64,000 nucleotides of DNA from Limisalsivibrio acetivorans (GTDB lineage Bacteria > Chrysiogenota > Deferribacteres > Deferribacterales > Geovibrionaceae). Positions 54,062 to 63,316 of the stretch are shown one piece after another. The notes under the pieces are model-generated. The model was not told the DNA's origin. It made no database searches and was given only the letters and a program-made list of their open reading frames with translations. The translations under genes were made by a program, and so were the position numbers. Numbering within the stretch: the first letter of the stretch is position 1; the number at the start of each line of letters is the position of its first letter. The stretch is taken from contig NZ_ATWF01000001.1 in NCBI RefSeq assembly GCF_000421105.1, forward strand, positions 716,930-780,929, read 5' to 3'.

Positions 54062-55288
54062 TCAGCTCCCGAAATCGTCAAAGAAAATATTCTCAGGCTC
54101 AACTCCCAGCTGGTCAAGCATATCCATGGTAGAAGCCAGCATAGGGGGTGGACCGCAGAGGTAGTATTGGCAGTCCTCCGGTGCAGGATGCTCTGCCAGG
54201 TATTTATCTCTGGCTATGGTGTGTATGTAGCCTTTGTATGAATCCCAGTTATCCTCAGGCTTCGGGTCACTCATGGAAACAAACCATTTAAAGTTCTCAT
54301 GCTCCTCTTCGAGCTTGTCAAAATCCTCTTTATAGAAAAGTTCTTTAAGGTTTCTTGCCCCGTACCAGAATGATATCTTTCTGTCGGTATTAACCCTTTT
54401 AAGCTGATCGAAGATTATCGAACGCAGAGGCGCCATACCGGCACCGCCGCCGATGAAAACCATCTCCGAATCCCCCTCCCTTGCGTAGAAGTCGCCGAAG
54501 GGTCCTGTTATGGTGATCTTATCACCCGGCTTACGGCTGTGCACATATGCAGAGCCCTTTCCTGGTGGTGCATCAGGCTTATCTCTGGGGGGCATTGCTA
54601 TACGCACGTTAAGCTTAAGAACACCCTTCTCAAGTGGGTAGTTCGCCATTGAATATGCTCTTGATACCTTCGCTTCGGTCTTAACCTTAAGATCGAAGAA
54701 GCCCGCATCCCTAAGTTCGTCTCTGTATTCCTCTGTTACATGCACATCCTTAAAATCCGCCTCATAGGAGGGTGCCTGAACCTGGATATATCCACCCGCC
54801 TTGAAATCGAAATCAGCACCTTCGGGGAGTTTCAGTACGGGCTGTTTTATGAAGGTGGCCACATTCTCGTTTGATTCAACGGTGAGCTCGTATTTTTTGG
54901 CGCTGAAGACCTCTTCGGGGACCTCTATCTTGAGATCCTCCTTCACTGTGAGCTGGCATGAAAGCCTGTATCCTTCCCTCTCCATTTTCTTGTTGATGTG
55001 AGTCTTTTCAGTGGGCAGGAGGCTGCCGCCCCCTTCATGCACCTTAACCTTACACTCGCCGCAGGAACCGCCGCCACCGCAGGCGGAGGATATGAATATG
55101 CCATTATTTGCCAGTACACCGAGGAGTTTCCCACCCACAGGGGTCTCTATGGCACCCTCGTTGTCACCGTTGATAACAATATCTGCACTCCCCGAGGGCA
55201 TAAGCTTCGATTTGGCAAAAAGGATAACAATTACAAGAAGTATGATAACCAGCGTAAATACAGCTGAACCTAACAGTATCTCTATCAA
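54062..55288 (-). CDS. nqrF: Na+-NQR subunit F
   Basis: This 408-residue subunit has an N-terminal helix (LLGSAVFTLVIILLVIVILFA), a [2Fe-2S] domain (ACGGGGSCGECKV ... LSCQ) and a ferredoxin-NADP reductase-type FAD/NADH domain (RAYSMANYP, GPFGDF, GGGAGMAPLRSI, YLCGPPPM). It takes electrons from NADH into the complex. It follows nqrE by 12 bases. Confidence 0.96.
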   Translation of the reverse strand: MIEILLGSAVFTLVIILLVIVILFAKSKLMPSGSADIVINGDNEGAIETPVGGKLLGVLANNGIFISSACGGGGSCGECKVKVHEGGGSLLPTEKTHINKKMEREGYRLSCQLTVKEDLKIEVPEEVFSAKKYELTVESNENVATFIKQPVLKLPEGADFDFKAGGYIQVQAPSYEADFKDVHVTEEYRDELRDAGFFDLKVKTEAKVSRAYSMANYPLEKGVLKLNVRIAMPPRDKPDAPPGKGSAYVHSRKPGDKITITGPFGDFYAREGDSEMVFIGGGAGMAPLRSIIFDQLKRVNTDRKISFWYGARNLKELFYKEDFDKLEEEHENFKWFVSMSDPKPEDNWDSYKGYIHTIARDKYLAEHPAPEDCQYYLCGPPPMLASTMDMLDQLGVEPENIFFDDFGS

Positions 55289-55300
55289 TGCAAACCCCGC

Positions 55301-55909
55301 TTAAAGCTGAATTCCTGAAAACAGCATGAAGCCGATGGCCATCAGCCCCGCTGTTATAAAAACGATGCCGAGGTTATCCAGATCCTTTGGAACATCGGCA
55401 TACTTCATTTTTTCCCTGATCCCCGCAAGGGCGATAATAGCCAGAGCCCACCCCGTACCGGAGCCAAAGCCGTAAAAAACGCTCTCGGTAAAGGTATAAT
55501 CCCTCTGAACCATAAACAGCGTTCCGCCGAGTATTGCGCAGTTCACCGTTATAAGCGGCAGGAAGATACCAAGAGCGTTGTATAGTGCAGGAACGTATTT
55601 ATCCAGAGCCATCTCCATAATCTGAACAATGGCTGCAATAACCACGATATAGGTAACAAGGCCTATGAATGTGAGATCAATATTTGGAAAACCTGCCCAT
55701 TCAAGGGCGCCGTCACGCAGTACGTAGCGGTAAATGATGTTGTTCACCGGAACAGTGATGGTCTGCACAACAACAACGGCGATGCCAAGTCCCGTGGCGG
55801 TCTCTACCTGCTTGGATACGGCGAGGAATGTACACATCCCCAAAAAGAACGCCAGAGCGATGTTTTCAACGAATATCGATTTAACAAGGAGACCGAGATA
55901 AGCTTCCAT
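55301..55909 (-). CDS. nqrE: Na+-NQR subunit E
   Basis: This 202-residue protein has six membrane helices. Conserved cysteines FLGMCTFLA and [11 protein letters not shown] are those that, with NqrD, hold the intramembrane iron centre. Ends one base from nqrD; related to RnfA, but the whole operon is Nqr type. Confidence 0.95.
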   Translation of the reverse strand: MEAYLGLLVKSIFVENIALAFFLGMCTFLAVSKQVETATGLGIAVVVVQTITVPVNNIIYRYVLRDGALEWAGFPNIDLTFIGLVTYIVVIAAIVQIMEMALDKYVPALYNALGIFLPLITVNCAILGGTLFMVQRDYTFTESVFYGFGSGTGWALAIIALAGIREKMKYADVPKDLDNLGIVFITAGLMAIGFMLFSGIQL

Positions 55910-56524
55910 CTACCTCTCCTCCTTTTTAACAAGGGCGTGCATGCCCCAAATGATAACTCCGATCAGAAAGAACGCACTCGGAGCCAGCAGAAACAGGCCG
56001 TTAGGCGTATACCAGCCCCCTTCGGTGGCGATGGGAAGAACCTGATATCCGAAAAGCTGTCCTGAACCGACCAGCTCCCTGAAAAAGCCCACAACGATAA
56101 GGACAATACTGTATCCTGCTGCTGTGCCAACAGCATCGATGGTGCTTATAAGTGGCGGATTCTTCATTGCAAAGGCCTCTGCCCTTCCCATAATGATACA
56201 GTTTGTAATAATAAGCCCCACGAATACGGAGAGCTGTTTGCTTATCTCAAACATGAAAGCCTTGATTATCTGATCCGCTATGATAACGAGAGATGCGATA
56301 ATGGTCATCTCCACGATGATACGAATGCTCGATGGTATATAGCTTCGGATTAAGCTGACAAACATGCTCGAAAGACCGAGAACGAATATAACAGCCAGAC
56401 ACATTACCACCGTGGTTTCCATCTTGGAGGTAACGGCAAGAGCCGAGCATATCCCAAGCACCTGAATGGCGATGGGATTGTTTTCGAAGATCGGCTCCGA
56501 AAAAGTCTTCCAGTAATTAGCCAT
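55910..56524 (-). CDS. nqrD: Na+-NQR subunit D
   Basis: This 204-residue protein has six membrane helices with the matching cysteines [10 protein letters not shown] and [16 protein letters not shown]. Its start overlaps the nqrC end by 8 bases. It pairs with NqrE around the shared iron site. Confidence 0.95.
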   Translation of the reverse strand: MANYWKTFSEPIFENNPIAIQVLGICSALAVTSKMETTVVMCLAVIFVLGLSSMFVSLIRSYIPSSIRIIVEMTIIASLVIIADQIIKAFMFEISKQLSVFVGLIITNCIIMGRAEAFAMKNPPLISTIDAVGTAAGYSIVLIVVGFFRELVGSGQLFGYQVLPIATEGGWYTPNGLFLLAPSAFFLIGVIIWGMHALVKKEER

Positions 56525-57299
56525 CTATGCCCTCCTCCTTAAGCCTGTCCAGGAAGGTTCCGAACCCTTTATCACTCAGCCAGAATTTGACGAGGTTCTC
56601 AACGCCTCTACTTGTAAGCGAGGCTCCGGAAAGTGCGTCTATCTTATGCTCCGAGCCGGGCTTAGAGGGGTCCACACCCCCTTTTACCAGCTGTATGGCG
56701 ACTTCATCCTTTTCGTTATATATCTTTTTGCCTTCCCATTGGTCCTGCCATCTGGGATTGCTAACTTCACCGCCAAGTCCGGGGGTTTCCTGCTGGTCGT
56801 AGAATGTAAGTCCGCTGATGGTTTCAAGATCACCCTCCACAGCCATAAAGCCGAACATGGTGGACCAGAGACCTGAGCCGTATACTGGGAGAATAACCTG
56901 CTCGAGCTCTCCGTCATTGAACACCAGATAGACGGGGATCTCCTTTGCGATACGCCCTATTCCGGCTATATCCTCTTTCTTGGTAAGGTTTATGCTGGTT
57001 TCCGGCTCGGTGGTGATGGAGTTGAAATCACGGAAATACTTAGCATCATCACCCCCCTTCTCAAACTCGCCGGTTTCTATATCCACGAAATAGACGGTGA
57101 CCTTCTCGAAGGCATCGTCCACCGACTCCCCCTCACTACGCAGCTCGGCAGCAGCAAGAACGTTCTTCTTCCTCTCAAGGCTTCGGTTTTTATCCTGCAT
57201 AGGCTTTAGCAGAACTGCCGTGGCGGAAACGAGTACGGAGCAGACCACCGAAAGCACCAGCGCAACAATTATGGTATTCTTTCTGCTGTCAGTCTGCAT
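56517..57299 (-). CDS. nqrC: Na+-NQR subunit C
   Basis: This 260-residue subunit has one N-terminal helix and a periplasmic FMN domain. The FMN is bound covalently to a Thr in the motif here read as [10 protein letters not shown] (the attachment threonine being the one in SLTS; the usual form is SGATLTS). The flavin transferase ApbE is not encoded in the window. Overlaps nqrB by 11 bases. Confidence 0.94.
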   Translation of the reverse strand: MQTDSRKNTIIVALVLSVVCSVLVSATAVLLKPMQDKNRSLERKKNVLAAAELRSEGESVDDAFEKVTVYFVDIETGEFEKGGDDAKYFRDFNSITTEPETSINLTKKEDIAGIGRIAKEIPVYLVFNDGELEQVILPVYGSGLWSTMFGFMAVEGDLETISGLTFYDQQETPGLGGEVSNPRWQDQWEGKKIYNEKDEVAIQLVKGGVDPSKPGSEHKIDALSGASLTSRGVENLVKFWLSDKGFGTFLDRLKEEGIDG

Positions 57300-58488
57300 A
57301 TCTGCGCTCTCTCCTTTTCATATTCGCCTTGATAACGTACTGGTCAATAACCGGTGCGAATACGTTGCCGAACAGAACGGCCAGCATCGCACCCTCGGCA
57401 AAGGCGGGGTTCACCACCCTTACCATGGCGGTAAGAGCACCCACCATGAAGCCGTATATATACATCCCCGGGCGCGTTATCGCCGCAGAGACGGGGTCTG
57501 TCACCATGAATACTGTGGCAAAGGCATATCCGCCTAGAACCATGTGCCAGGCGGGACTGAGGTTCATCATCGGGTTGGTTTCACTCCCGATGGCGTTGAA
57601 CATCAATACTGTTAGCACGAGACCCACAACACTGCTCAGCATAACCCGCCATGACCCGATACCACTTATTATAAGGAATGCCGCACCGATGAGACACGCC
57701 AGTGCGGAGGTTTCACCCATGGAGCCGGGTATAAACCCCAGGAAGGCATCCATGAAGCTTACGTTTATCGAGCCACCCTCAAGGGCGTTTGCCCCTAGAG
57801 GCGTTGCATAGGTGTACGAATCCGCAGCCACCCAGATAGTATCCCCCGTGGCGGTTGCGGGGTATGAGAAGAATAATACAGCCCTTGATATGAGAGCCGG
57901 GTTAACGAAGTTCCGTCCTGTTCCTCCAAACACCTCCTTGCCCATAACAAGACCAATGGATATGGCAACGCCTGCTTGCCACAGGGGTGTTGTGGGGGGG
58001 AGTATAAGGGGGAACAGGAGGGATGTTACAAGGAATGCCTCTCCGATCTCATGTCTGCGAACAACGCTGAATAATAGTTCCCAGAAGCCCCCAACCGCAA
58101 GGGTTACAATATACAGAGGCAGGAAATACATCGCCCCGTGTACAGCGTTGGAGATAAGACTGTCGGGATTAAAACCGCTGCCAAGGAAGTTTATTACAGC
58201 TGTGCGCCACCCGTCGGGTATTTCACCGCTGCCGGCTATGGCCAGGTTTGCCTGTAATCCGGTGTTGTAGAAAGCCATCAGAACGCATGGGATCAGCGCA
58301 TAAACAACAAAGGTCATTATCCTTTTAAGGTCTATGCCGTCACGTATATGAGTATGCCCCTCAGTAACCGTTCTGGGGGTAAACATGAAGGTATCCGCCA
58401 TTTCAAAGACAGGATAAAGCCTTTCGTATTTCCCACCCTTCGTAAAGAGATGTTCTTTACTCTCAAAAAAGTCCTTTAGAAAGCTCAT
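57289..58488 (-). CDS. nqrB: Na+-NQR subunit B
   Basis: This 399-residue membrane subunit has about ten helices and carries FMN at the Thr in YTYATPLGANALEGG. Family blocks GGTGRNFVNPALISRAVLFFSYP, DPVSAAITRPGMYIYG and RVVNPAFAEGAMLAVLFGNVFAP are visible. It is the Na+-translocating, quinone-linked core of the complex. Confidence 0.96.
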   Translation of the reverse strand: MSFLKDFFESKEHLFTKGGKYERLYPVFEMADTFMFTPRTVTEGHTHIRDGIDLKRIMTFVVYALIPCVLMAFYNTGLQANLAIAGSGEIPDGWRTAVINFLGSGFNPDSLISNAVHGAMYFLPLYIVTLAVGGFWELLFSVVRRHEIGEAFLVTSLLFPLILPPTTPLWQAGVAISIGLVMGKEVFGGTGRNFVNPALISRAVLFFSYPATATGDTIWVAADSYTYATPLGANALEGGSINVSFMDAFLGFIPGSMGETSALACLIGAAFLIISGIGSWRVMLSSVVGLVLTVLMFNAIGSETNPMMNLSPAWHMVLGGYAFATVFMVTDPVSAAITRPGMYIYGFMVGALTAMVRVVNPAFAEGAMLAVLFGNVFAPVIDQYVIKANMKRRERRYAD

Positions 58489-59831
58489 CAGCTCTCCTTC
58501 TCTATGGTTTCAAGAACCTGCTCCAGCATAGGAGCGTAATCGTTCTTTCCTGCACAAACGTAGGTACAAAGGGATAGATCCTCTCCGTCCAGCTCAAGAC
58601 ACCCGAGCTTCTGGGCTGTTTCCGCATCCTGCACGGAGATGGCCCTAAGAAGATAGGTCGCAATTATATCCAGGGGCATAACGCTTTCATAGTTGCCCAC
58701 GGGGATGATCGGTCTGTGGCTGCCGTTAAGGGATGTATCAAAATCGGGTTTCCCGAGCCCGAAGGCCGTTGCAAAGATCCTTTTCTGGGAATGCATATCA
58801 AAACCGGGTCCCGCCCAGCCGAGGAGTTTTCTCTCCCGCCCTTCGGGAATAACGGTTATCTGAGGTATGTATCTATGGATGTAGTCTACGGGTGCTTCCG
58901 CCTTCCTGCCGTATAGAACGGAACCGGCGATAACCCTCTGCTCACCCTCTTCCAGACGGTTTTTAAGGATGTCCGTTGTACTTGCGCCTATGTAGGTTCG
59001 CATGTAGCACGGCTCCTTAACACCCTTGCCGCCAACGGCAATTATCCGCTTATCTGGCATCCTGCCGCTAAGCATCGTATAGCCTATATCAGCAGTGTCC
59101 TGCCAGTTTATGTGCCAAATTATCCTGTTTCTGTGAGCGGGTCGGAGGAAGTGCATATGGGTTCCGACGAGTCCTGCGGGGTGTTTCCCTGTGAAACAGA
59201 CGTACTCAACCCCGGGGATATCCTCAACGGGGACATCATTCTCATCGGAAACGCACACATAAACCCTCTGGGCAAGCTTTGACAGAGCCTTAACACCGAG
59301 GAGGAATTCATCCCCCCTCCCCTCAAGACCTAGCTTAGCGGACAACCCGAGGGGGCGTGATTCCGCAGCGGTTACAAAGATGCTGTCCGGCTTATGGGCG
59401 GGGTTTGCTGTTTTGTTGAACGGCCTCGCTCTGAGGGAAACCCAGTGGCCTGAGTCCATGAGATACTCGCGGAGGATCTCTTCATCAAGGGATTCCAGAC
59501 TTTTTGAGTTATAGGTACGAAACTCAGCACCGTCATAGCCGTCGGGCTCAATCTCAAGGGATAGAAACCTTCTCTTCTCCCCCCTGTTAAGGGCGATAAT
59601 CTTTCCAGAGGCTGGGGAGATATACCTGACACCATCCATCTTCTTGTCGGTAAAGAGGACATCCCCCTTTTTCACCGAATCACCATCCCTGAAATTGAAG
59701 GAGGGTTTCATGCGGATATAGTCATCACCAAGGACAGCTATACGGCTTGGCTCAGGAGCATCGATTATCTTTTTTGAAGGGGCACTCCCAATGGGAATAT
59801 CAAGACCCTTATTTATATGTATCTTTTTCAT
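58488..59831 (-). CDS. nqrA: Na+-NQR subunit A
   Basis: This 447-residue peripheral subunit begins MKKIHINKGLDIPIGS and contains FTDKKMDGVRYISPASGKI, KTANPAHKPDSIFVTA and GHRP-like SHRPIIPVGNYESVMP. It helps bind ubiquinone/menaquinone at the cytosolic face. First gene of the nqr operon. An upstream in-frame TTG (59837) is possible, but the ATG at 59831 gives the family N-terminus. Confidence 0.95.
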   Translation of the reverse strand: MKKIHINKGLDIPIGSAPSKKIIDAPEPSRIAVLGDDYIRMKPSFNFRDGDSVKKGDVLFTDKKMDGVRYISPASGKIIALNRGEKRRFLSLEIEPDGYDGAEFRTYNSKSLESLDEEILREYLMDSGHWVSLRARPFNKTANPAHKPDSIFVTAAESRPLGLSAKLGLEGRGDEFLLGVKALSKLAQRVYVCVSDENDVPVEDIPGVEYVCFTGKHPAGLVGTHMHFLRPAHRNRIIWHINWQDTADIGYTMLSGRMPDKRIIAVGGKGVKEPCYMRTYIGASTTDILKNRLEEGEQRVIAGSVLYGRKAEAPVDYIHRYIPQITVIPEGRERKLLGWAGPGFDMHSQKRIFATAFGLGKPDFDTSLNGSHRPIIPVGNYESVMPLDIIATYLLRAISVQDAETAQKLGCLELDGEDLSLCTYVCAGKNDYAPMLEQVLETIEKES

Positions 59832-59933
59832 AATCAAATAAAACTACCTTCCCAAACAGAATTAAATGCACTCACAATCAAAGGATAATCTATATAGATA
59901 GACTGTCAAGATAATGTGATTAAAAAGGTAGAA

Positions 59934-62141
59934 TTAAATCCCGGCGGTTTTCTCCGGTCTTCCGATAAAGTAGCCTTGGGAGTAGTCTATCCCAAGCTCC
60001 TCGGCAACTTTCTGGATATCCTCACTGCTGACAAACTCAGCAACGGTGGAGATCTCCATAGACTCTGCAAATCCTATAATACTCTTAACAAGCCTTTGGG
60101 CATGATCATCGTGGATCATGTTCTGTATAAGGCTTCCGTCTATCTTGATATAGTCGAAATCGAGATTCATAAGGTGTGTGAAATTTGAGTACCCCGTACC
60201 GAAATCATCGATGGCCACACGGCATCCAAGCCCCTTCACCTCTCTAATGAAGGAGCTGACATCCTCGTAGTTGCCTATATTCTCTGTTTCGAGGATCTCA
60301 AAGGTCATGTTTCCGCCGTAGCTAACAGATGTAAGGGTGTTCCGCACAAAGTTCACAATATCCTTGTTCAGGATATCTTCGGTGGAGATATTTATAGAGA
60401 ACTCATAGTCCGTTCCTTTAAAATAGCGCACAGACTTCCCTATCATAATCTTTGTAAGCTCAGGATAAAGCCTTGTCTTCTTTATAATGGGTAGAAACAG
60501 ACCCGGTGAAACCACATTGCCGTCCGGTTCAAGCATACGGAGGAGGCATTCGTATTTCTCTATCCTGCCCGTTTTGTTATCCATAATAGGCTGGTAGTAG
60601 GGGACTATCCTGTCCTCTTTCACGGATTGCTTAACCTTGTTAATCCAGAAAAAGTTGTTTGTCTGGTGCTGGCTGAACTCCATCGTTTCATCAAAGACAG
60701 CATAGCTTCTGTTTCTGTCTCTGGAGTATTTAAGGGCTGTATCAGCGCACTGCAGAAGCTTATCCCTCTGCTTTGCAACACCTATGCTTACGCTCAGTGA
60801 GATCTCTATACCCTGATACTCCACAGGCTCCGCATCTGTACGCATGGATATGTAGTCTGCTATGTTTTCTTCTATGCCGTCCAGCCTGTCCATGAATATA
60901 ACGAACTCATCCCTTCCGAGCCTGTAAAGAACTCCTGCCACGGGAACAGTCGGGTCCTTCTCGGCGAGTTCCTGCAGGTAATTCAGGATCCTTTCGGAAT
61001 AGACCTTGAGCACATGGTCCCCAGCCCCTATACCGAAAACTTCGTTGATATCCTTGAAACGATCAATATTTATGAGAATGAGAACAGGGTTAACAGAGCT
61101 GTCCAGATCCTTGATCAGTGCGTTACGGTTGGGGAGGGATGTTAGGGTATCGGTCCTCTGTTGCCTAGAAAGGGAGCGTTTCCCCTCCTCGATCGCCCTG
61201 AGCATCCCCTGAAAGCTGTAGTTCAGGATAACAGCCGCAGCAACCATAAAAGTGAAGACAACAAGAACAAGGTACATCTGAGCCCGCCGGAAGTCGAGCA
61301 TCTCACTGGTTACATCCTGTGCAACCACAAGCCAGGCAACGGCCTCACCTCTGTGGTTTTTGAGTGTAAGGCCAGTGTGAAGGCTGTAATAGCGGTCTGC
61401 ATGCTTCTCCATAATCGTTCCTGCGGCGGGTTTATAGGTTTTACCCAGGCTTTCGAATACAGGATCGTTATAGGTAACTAGGGTGTAATCCCCCATTTTT
61501 TGGTATTTGTGAGCGGTTCTGGTATTCTTCAGGGATTCACTTTTGATATATATAGCACTTTTAAAGCCCAGGTTTGTGCTTATTGTGTCGGTGAGCATCT
61601 CCGAGCTGATACCGAATTCTGTGATCGCGGCATATTTTCCCTTATAAAAGGAGGGGACATCGAGCCTGAAAAAAACGCCGTTTCTACCCACCTCAAACCC
61701 TGTTGCGAGCTCCCTCTTTTTATTGGCCTCGGCCATCAGTGGGCGGATCTCCGTAAGGTTGTCGCCAAACATATCCGGTTTATGCATCCGGAGCACGGTG
61801 GTATTGGATGGGTCTATAAAGTGCAGAACACGCATATGGGGGTTCTCGCTCCTCCATTTGCGGTAATACGGGAGAACCTCAAGGAGAAGGTCTTTCCTTT
61901 CAGAGCTATACAAAGCCTCCATGGCCGACTCGTCGTTAATAAGCTTCTCAGCGTAGCCGGAATACTTCCTGTAAATGTCCTTGAGCCCTTCCCTATAGGC
62001 ATGTTGCAGCTGAAGGTCAAACCTGCGAAAGGAGTAGTTCACATACTTCTTTTGAAACAACTGACCGGCAAAGAGAAAGACAGCCGAAAGCGACAACATC
62101 ACAATAAAGATTAAAAGCATCGCCCTCGTTTTTATGGTCAT
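59934..62141 (-). CDS. Double-Cache membrane protein with degenerate GGDEF and EAL domain
   Basis: This 735-residue protein has a helix (AMLLIFIVMLSLSAVFLFAG), a periplasmic dCache-type sensor (RVLHFIDPSNTTVLRMHKPDMFGDNL), a second helix near residue 300, a GGDEF domain whose signature is LGRDEF (first Gly replaced by Arg context: GRDEF) and an EAL domain with YECLLRM for EAL, ETEN and IDDFGTGYSNF. The cyclase is probably inactive or regulatory; the EAL glutamate and DDFGTG are kept, so hydrolysis is plausible. GGGAG precedes the ATG. Confidence 0.9.
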   Translation of the reverse strand: MTIKTRAMLLIFIVMLSLSAVFLFAGQLFQKKYVNYSFRRFDLQLQHAYREGLKDIYRKYSGYAEKLINDESAMEALYSSERKDLLLEVLPYYRKWRSENPHMRVLHFIDPSNTTVLRMHKPDMFGDNLTEIRPLMAEANKKRELATGFEVGRNGVFFRLDVPSFYKGKYAAITEFGISSEMLTDTISTNLGFKSAIYIKSESLKNTRTAHKYQKMGDYTLVTYNDPVFESLGKTYKPAAGTIMEKHADRYYSLHTGLTLKNHRGEAVAWLVVAQDVTSEMLDFRRAQMYLVLVVFTFMVAAAVILNYSFQGMLRAIEEGKRSLSRQQRTDTLTSLPNRNALIKDLDSSVNPVLILINIDRFKDINEVFGIGAGDHVLKVYSERILNYLQELAEKDPTVPVAGVLYRLGRDEFVIFMDRLDGIEENIADYISMRTDAEPVEYQGIEISLSVSIGVAKQRDKLLQCADTALKYSRDRNRSYAVFDETMEFSQHQTNNFFWINKVKQSVKEDRIVPYYQPIMDNKTGRIEKYECLLRMLEPDGNVVSPGLFLPIIKKTRLYPELTKIMIGKSVRYFKGTDYEFSINISTEDILNKDIVNFVRNTLTSVSYGGNMTFEILETENIGNYEDVSSFIREVKGLGCRVAIDDFGTGYSNFTHLMNLDFDYIKIDGSLIQNMIHDDHAQRLVKSIIGFAESMEISTVAEFVSSEDIQKVAEELGIDYSQGYFIGRPEKTAGI

Positions 62142-62250
62142 ATCTTCTCCCGAGCAGGTATTATCACTTTGATAAATATCTTTTATTATAACTTTTTTCT
62201 TAGATTATGGCAATAGACCAAAATGGTATTTTTCTGTGGTGACATACTGC

Positions 62251-62278
62251 TTGACTTTTCATTGCTGTGTCATATGAT
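62251..62278 (+). promoter_or_regulatory. Sigma-70-type promoter of the receiver/CheC operon
   Basis: -35 TTGACT (62251-62256), 16-base spacer, -10 TATGAT (62273-62278), about 43 bases before the first start codon. Confidence 0.6.
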
Positions 62279-62320
62279 CAAAGGGATACAATAAATATTA
62301 TCATGAAACCAGGACTGTAA

Positions 62321-62686
62321 ATGAAGATACTTATTATTGATGATTCCAAGTTTGCCAGGAGGGGTGTGCTTAAACACTTTACTTCCATATTTAACGGCGA
62401 ATTTACCCATTTCGAAGCTGATAACGGCGAAACCGCCTTAGAGATCCATAAAAGGGAGGAGCCAGAGCTCGTTTTCCTGGATCTTACCCTTCCTGGAATT
62501 CGGGGACAGGACGTTCTGGGGAATATCAAATCCAGTGGAATCAAGAGTATCGTCATAGTAATAACAGCGGATATACAGAAGAAAACAAAGGAGGAGGTTG
62601 TTCTCCTCGGTGCAGATGTTGTTATCAACAAGCCGATCACAGCGGAAAAGCTGAAAGAAGCCCTTAACTCCTTAAACACACAGTGA
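62321..62686 (+). CDS. Single-domain response regulator
   Basis: This 121-residue receiver begins MKILIIDDSKFARRGVLKHF, with phosphoacceptor Asp in VFLDLTLPGIRG, VITADIQKKT and INKPIT. The chemotaxis-like neighbours suggest it is the target of the CheC phosphatase encoded 6 bases downstream. No output domain. Confidence 0.94.
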   Translation: MKILIIDDSKFARRGVLKHFTSIFNGEFTHFEADNGETALEIHKREEPELVFLDLTLPGIRGQDVLGNIKSSGIKSIVIVITADIQKKTKEEVVLLGADVVINKPITAEKLKEALNSLNTQ

Positions 62687-62692
62687 GATCAG

Positions 62693-63316
62693 ATGAACCA
62701 AACCAACCTAAGCGAAGACCATATTGATGCCCTCGGTGAGATCATGAACATCTCCTATGGTCTTGCCACCTCAATCATTTCAGACAGCATCGAAACCCAG
62801 GCAACCCTCCATGTACCAAAGATCGAGGTACTTGACGTGGACGAACTCCCGGAGTTCATAAACAGCAAGACAGACCCCGGTTCCAGGTACTATGTATCCA
62901 TACAGGTTTTCCTGAACAGGATGGACGGCGAAAGCATTTTTATGATCGATGAAACCTCTTCTAAGAATGTAGCCTCCATATTCATGAACTTCGATGATAT
63001 TGAGATTGAAAATGAGGATGATGTAAGGAGCTGTATCCATGAGCTTTCGAATATCCTCACCTCAGCCTGCATAGGCAAGCTTGCTGAACTCCTTGAGCTT
63101 GATGTTTTCTTTCACCCCCCGAAAGTTGAGATAAAAAAGGGTGCAAAGGTTGCAGAATACAAGACAGACAAGTTTTCAAAGGTTATAGTTGTAGAAACGG
63201 TCATGGACTTTGAGGAGGAAAAGGTGAAAGGACTCCTCATTTTCCTCATGAAGGAGGGCTCATTCCAGTGCCTCACCGAGGCTCTGGATAACTTTATCGA
63301 GAATTATGAAGTTTAA
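62693..63316 (+). CDS. CheC-like response-regulator phosphatase
   Basis: This 207-residue protein has two ExxN phosphatase sites in matching helices: DALGEIMNISYGLATSI near residue 15 and CIHELSNILTSACIGKL near residue 115, as in CheC. It should dephosphorylate a CheY-like receiver, most simply the one encoded just upstream. It overlaps the following PAS gene by 11 bases, so receiver, phosphatase and sensor form one unit. It is not a full CheX or FliY: no switch-binding extension is seen. Confidence 0.85.
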   Translation: MNQTNLSEDHIDALGEIMNISYGLATSIISDSIETQATLHVPKIEVLDVDELPEFINSKTDPGSRYYVSIQVFLNRMDGESIFMIDETSSKNVASIFMNFDDIEIENEDDVRSCIHELSNILTSACIGKLAELLELDVFFHPPKVEIKKGAKVAEYKTDKFSKVIVVETVMDFEEEKVKGLLIFLMKEGSFQCLTEALDNFIENYEV

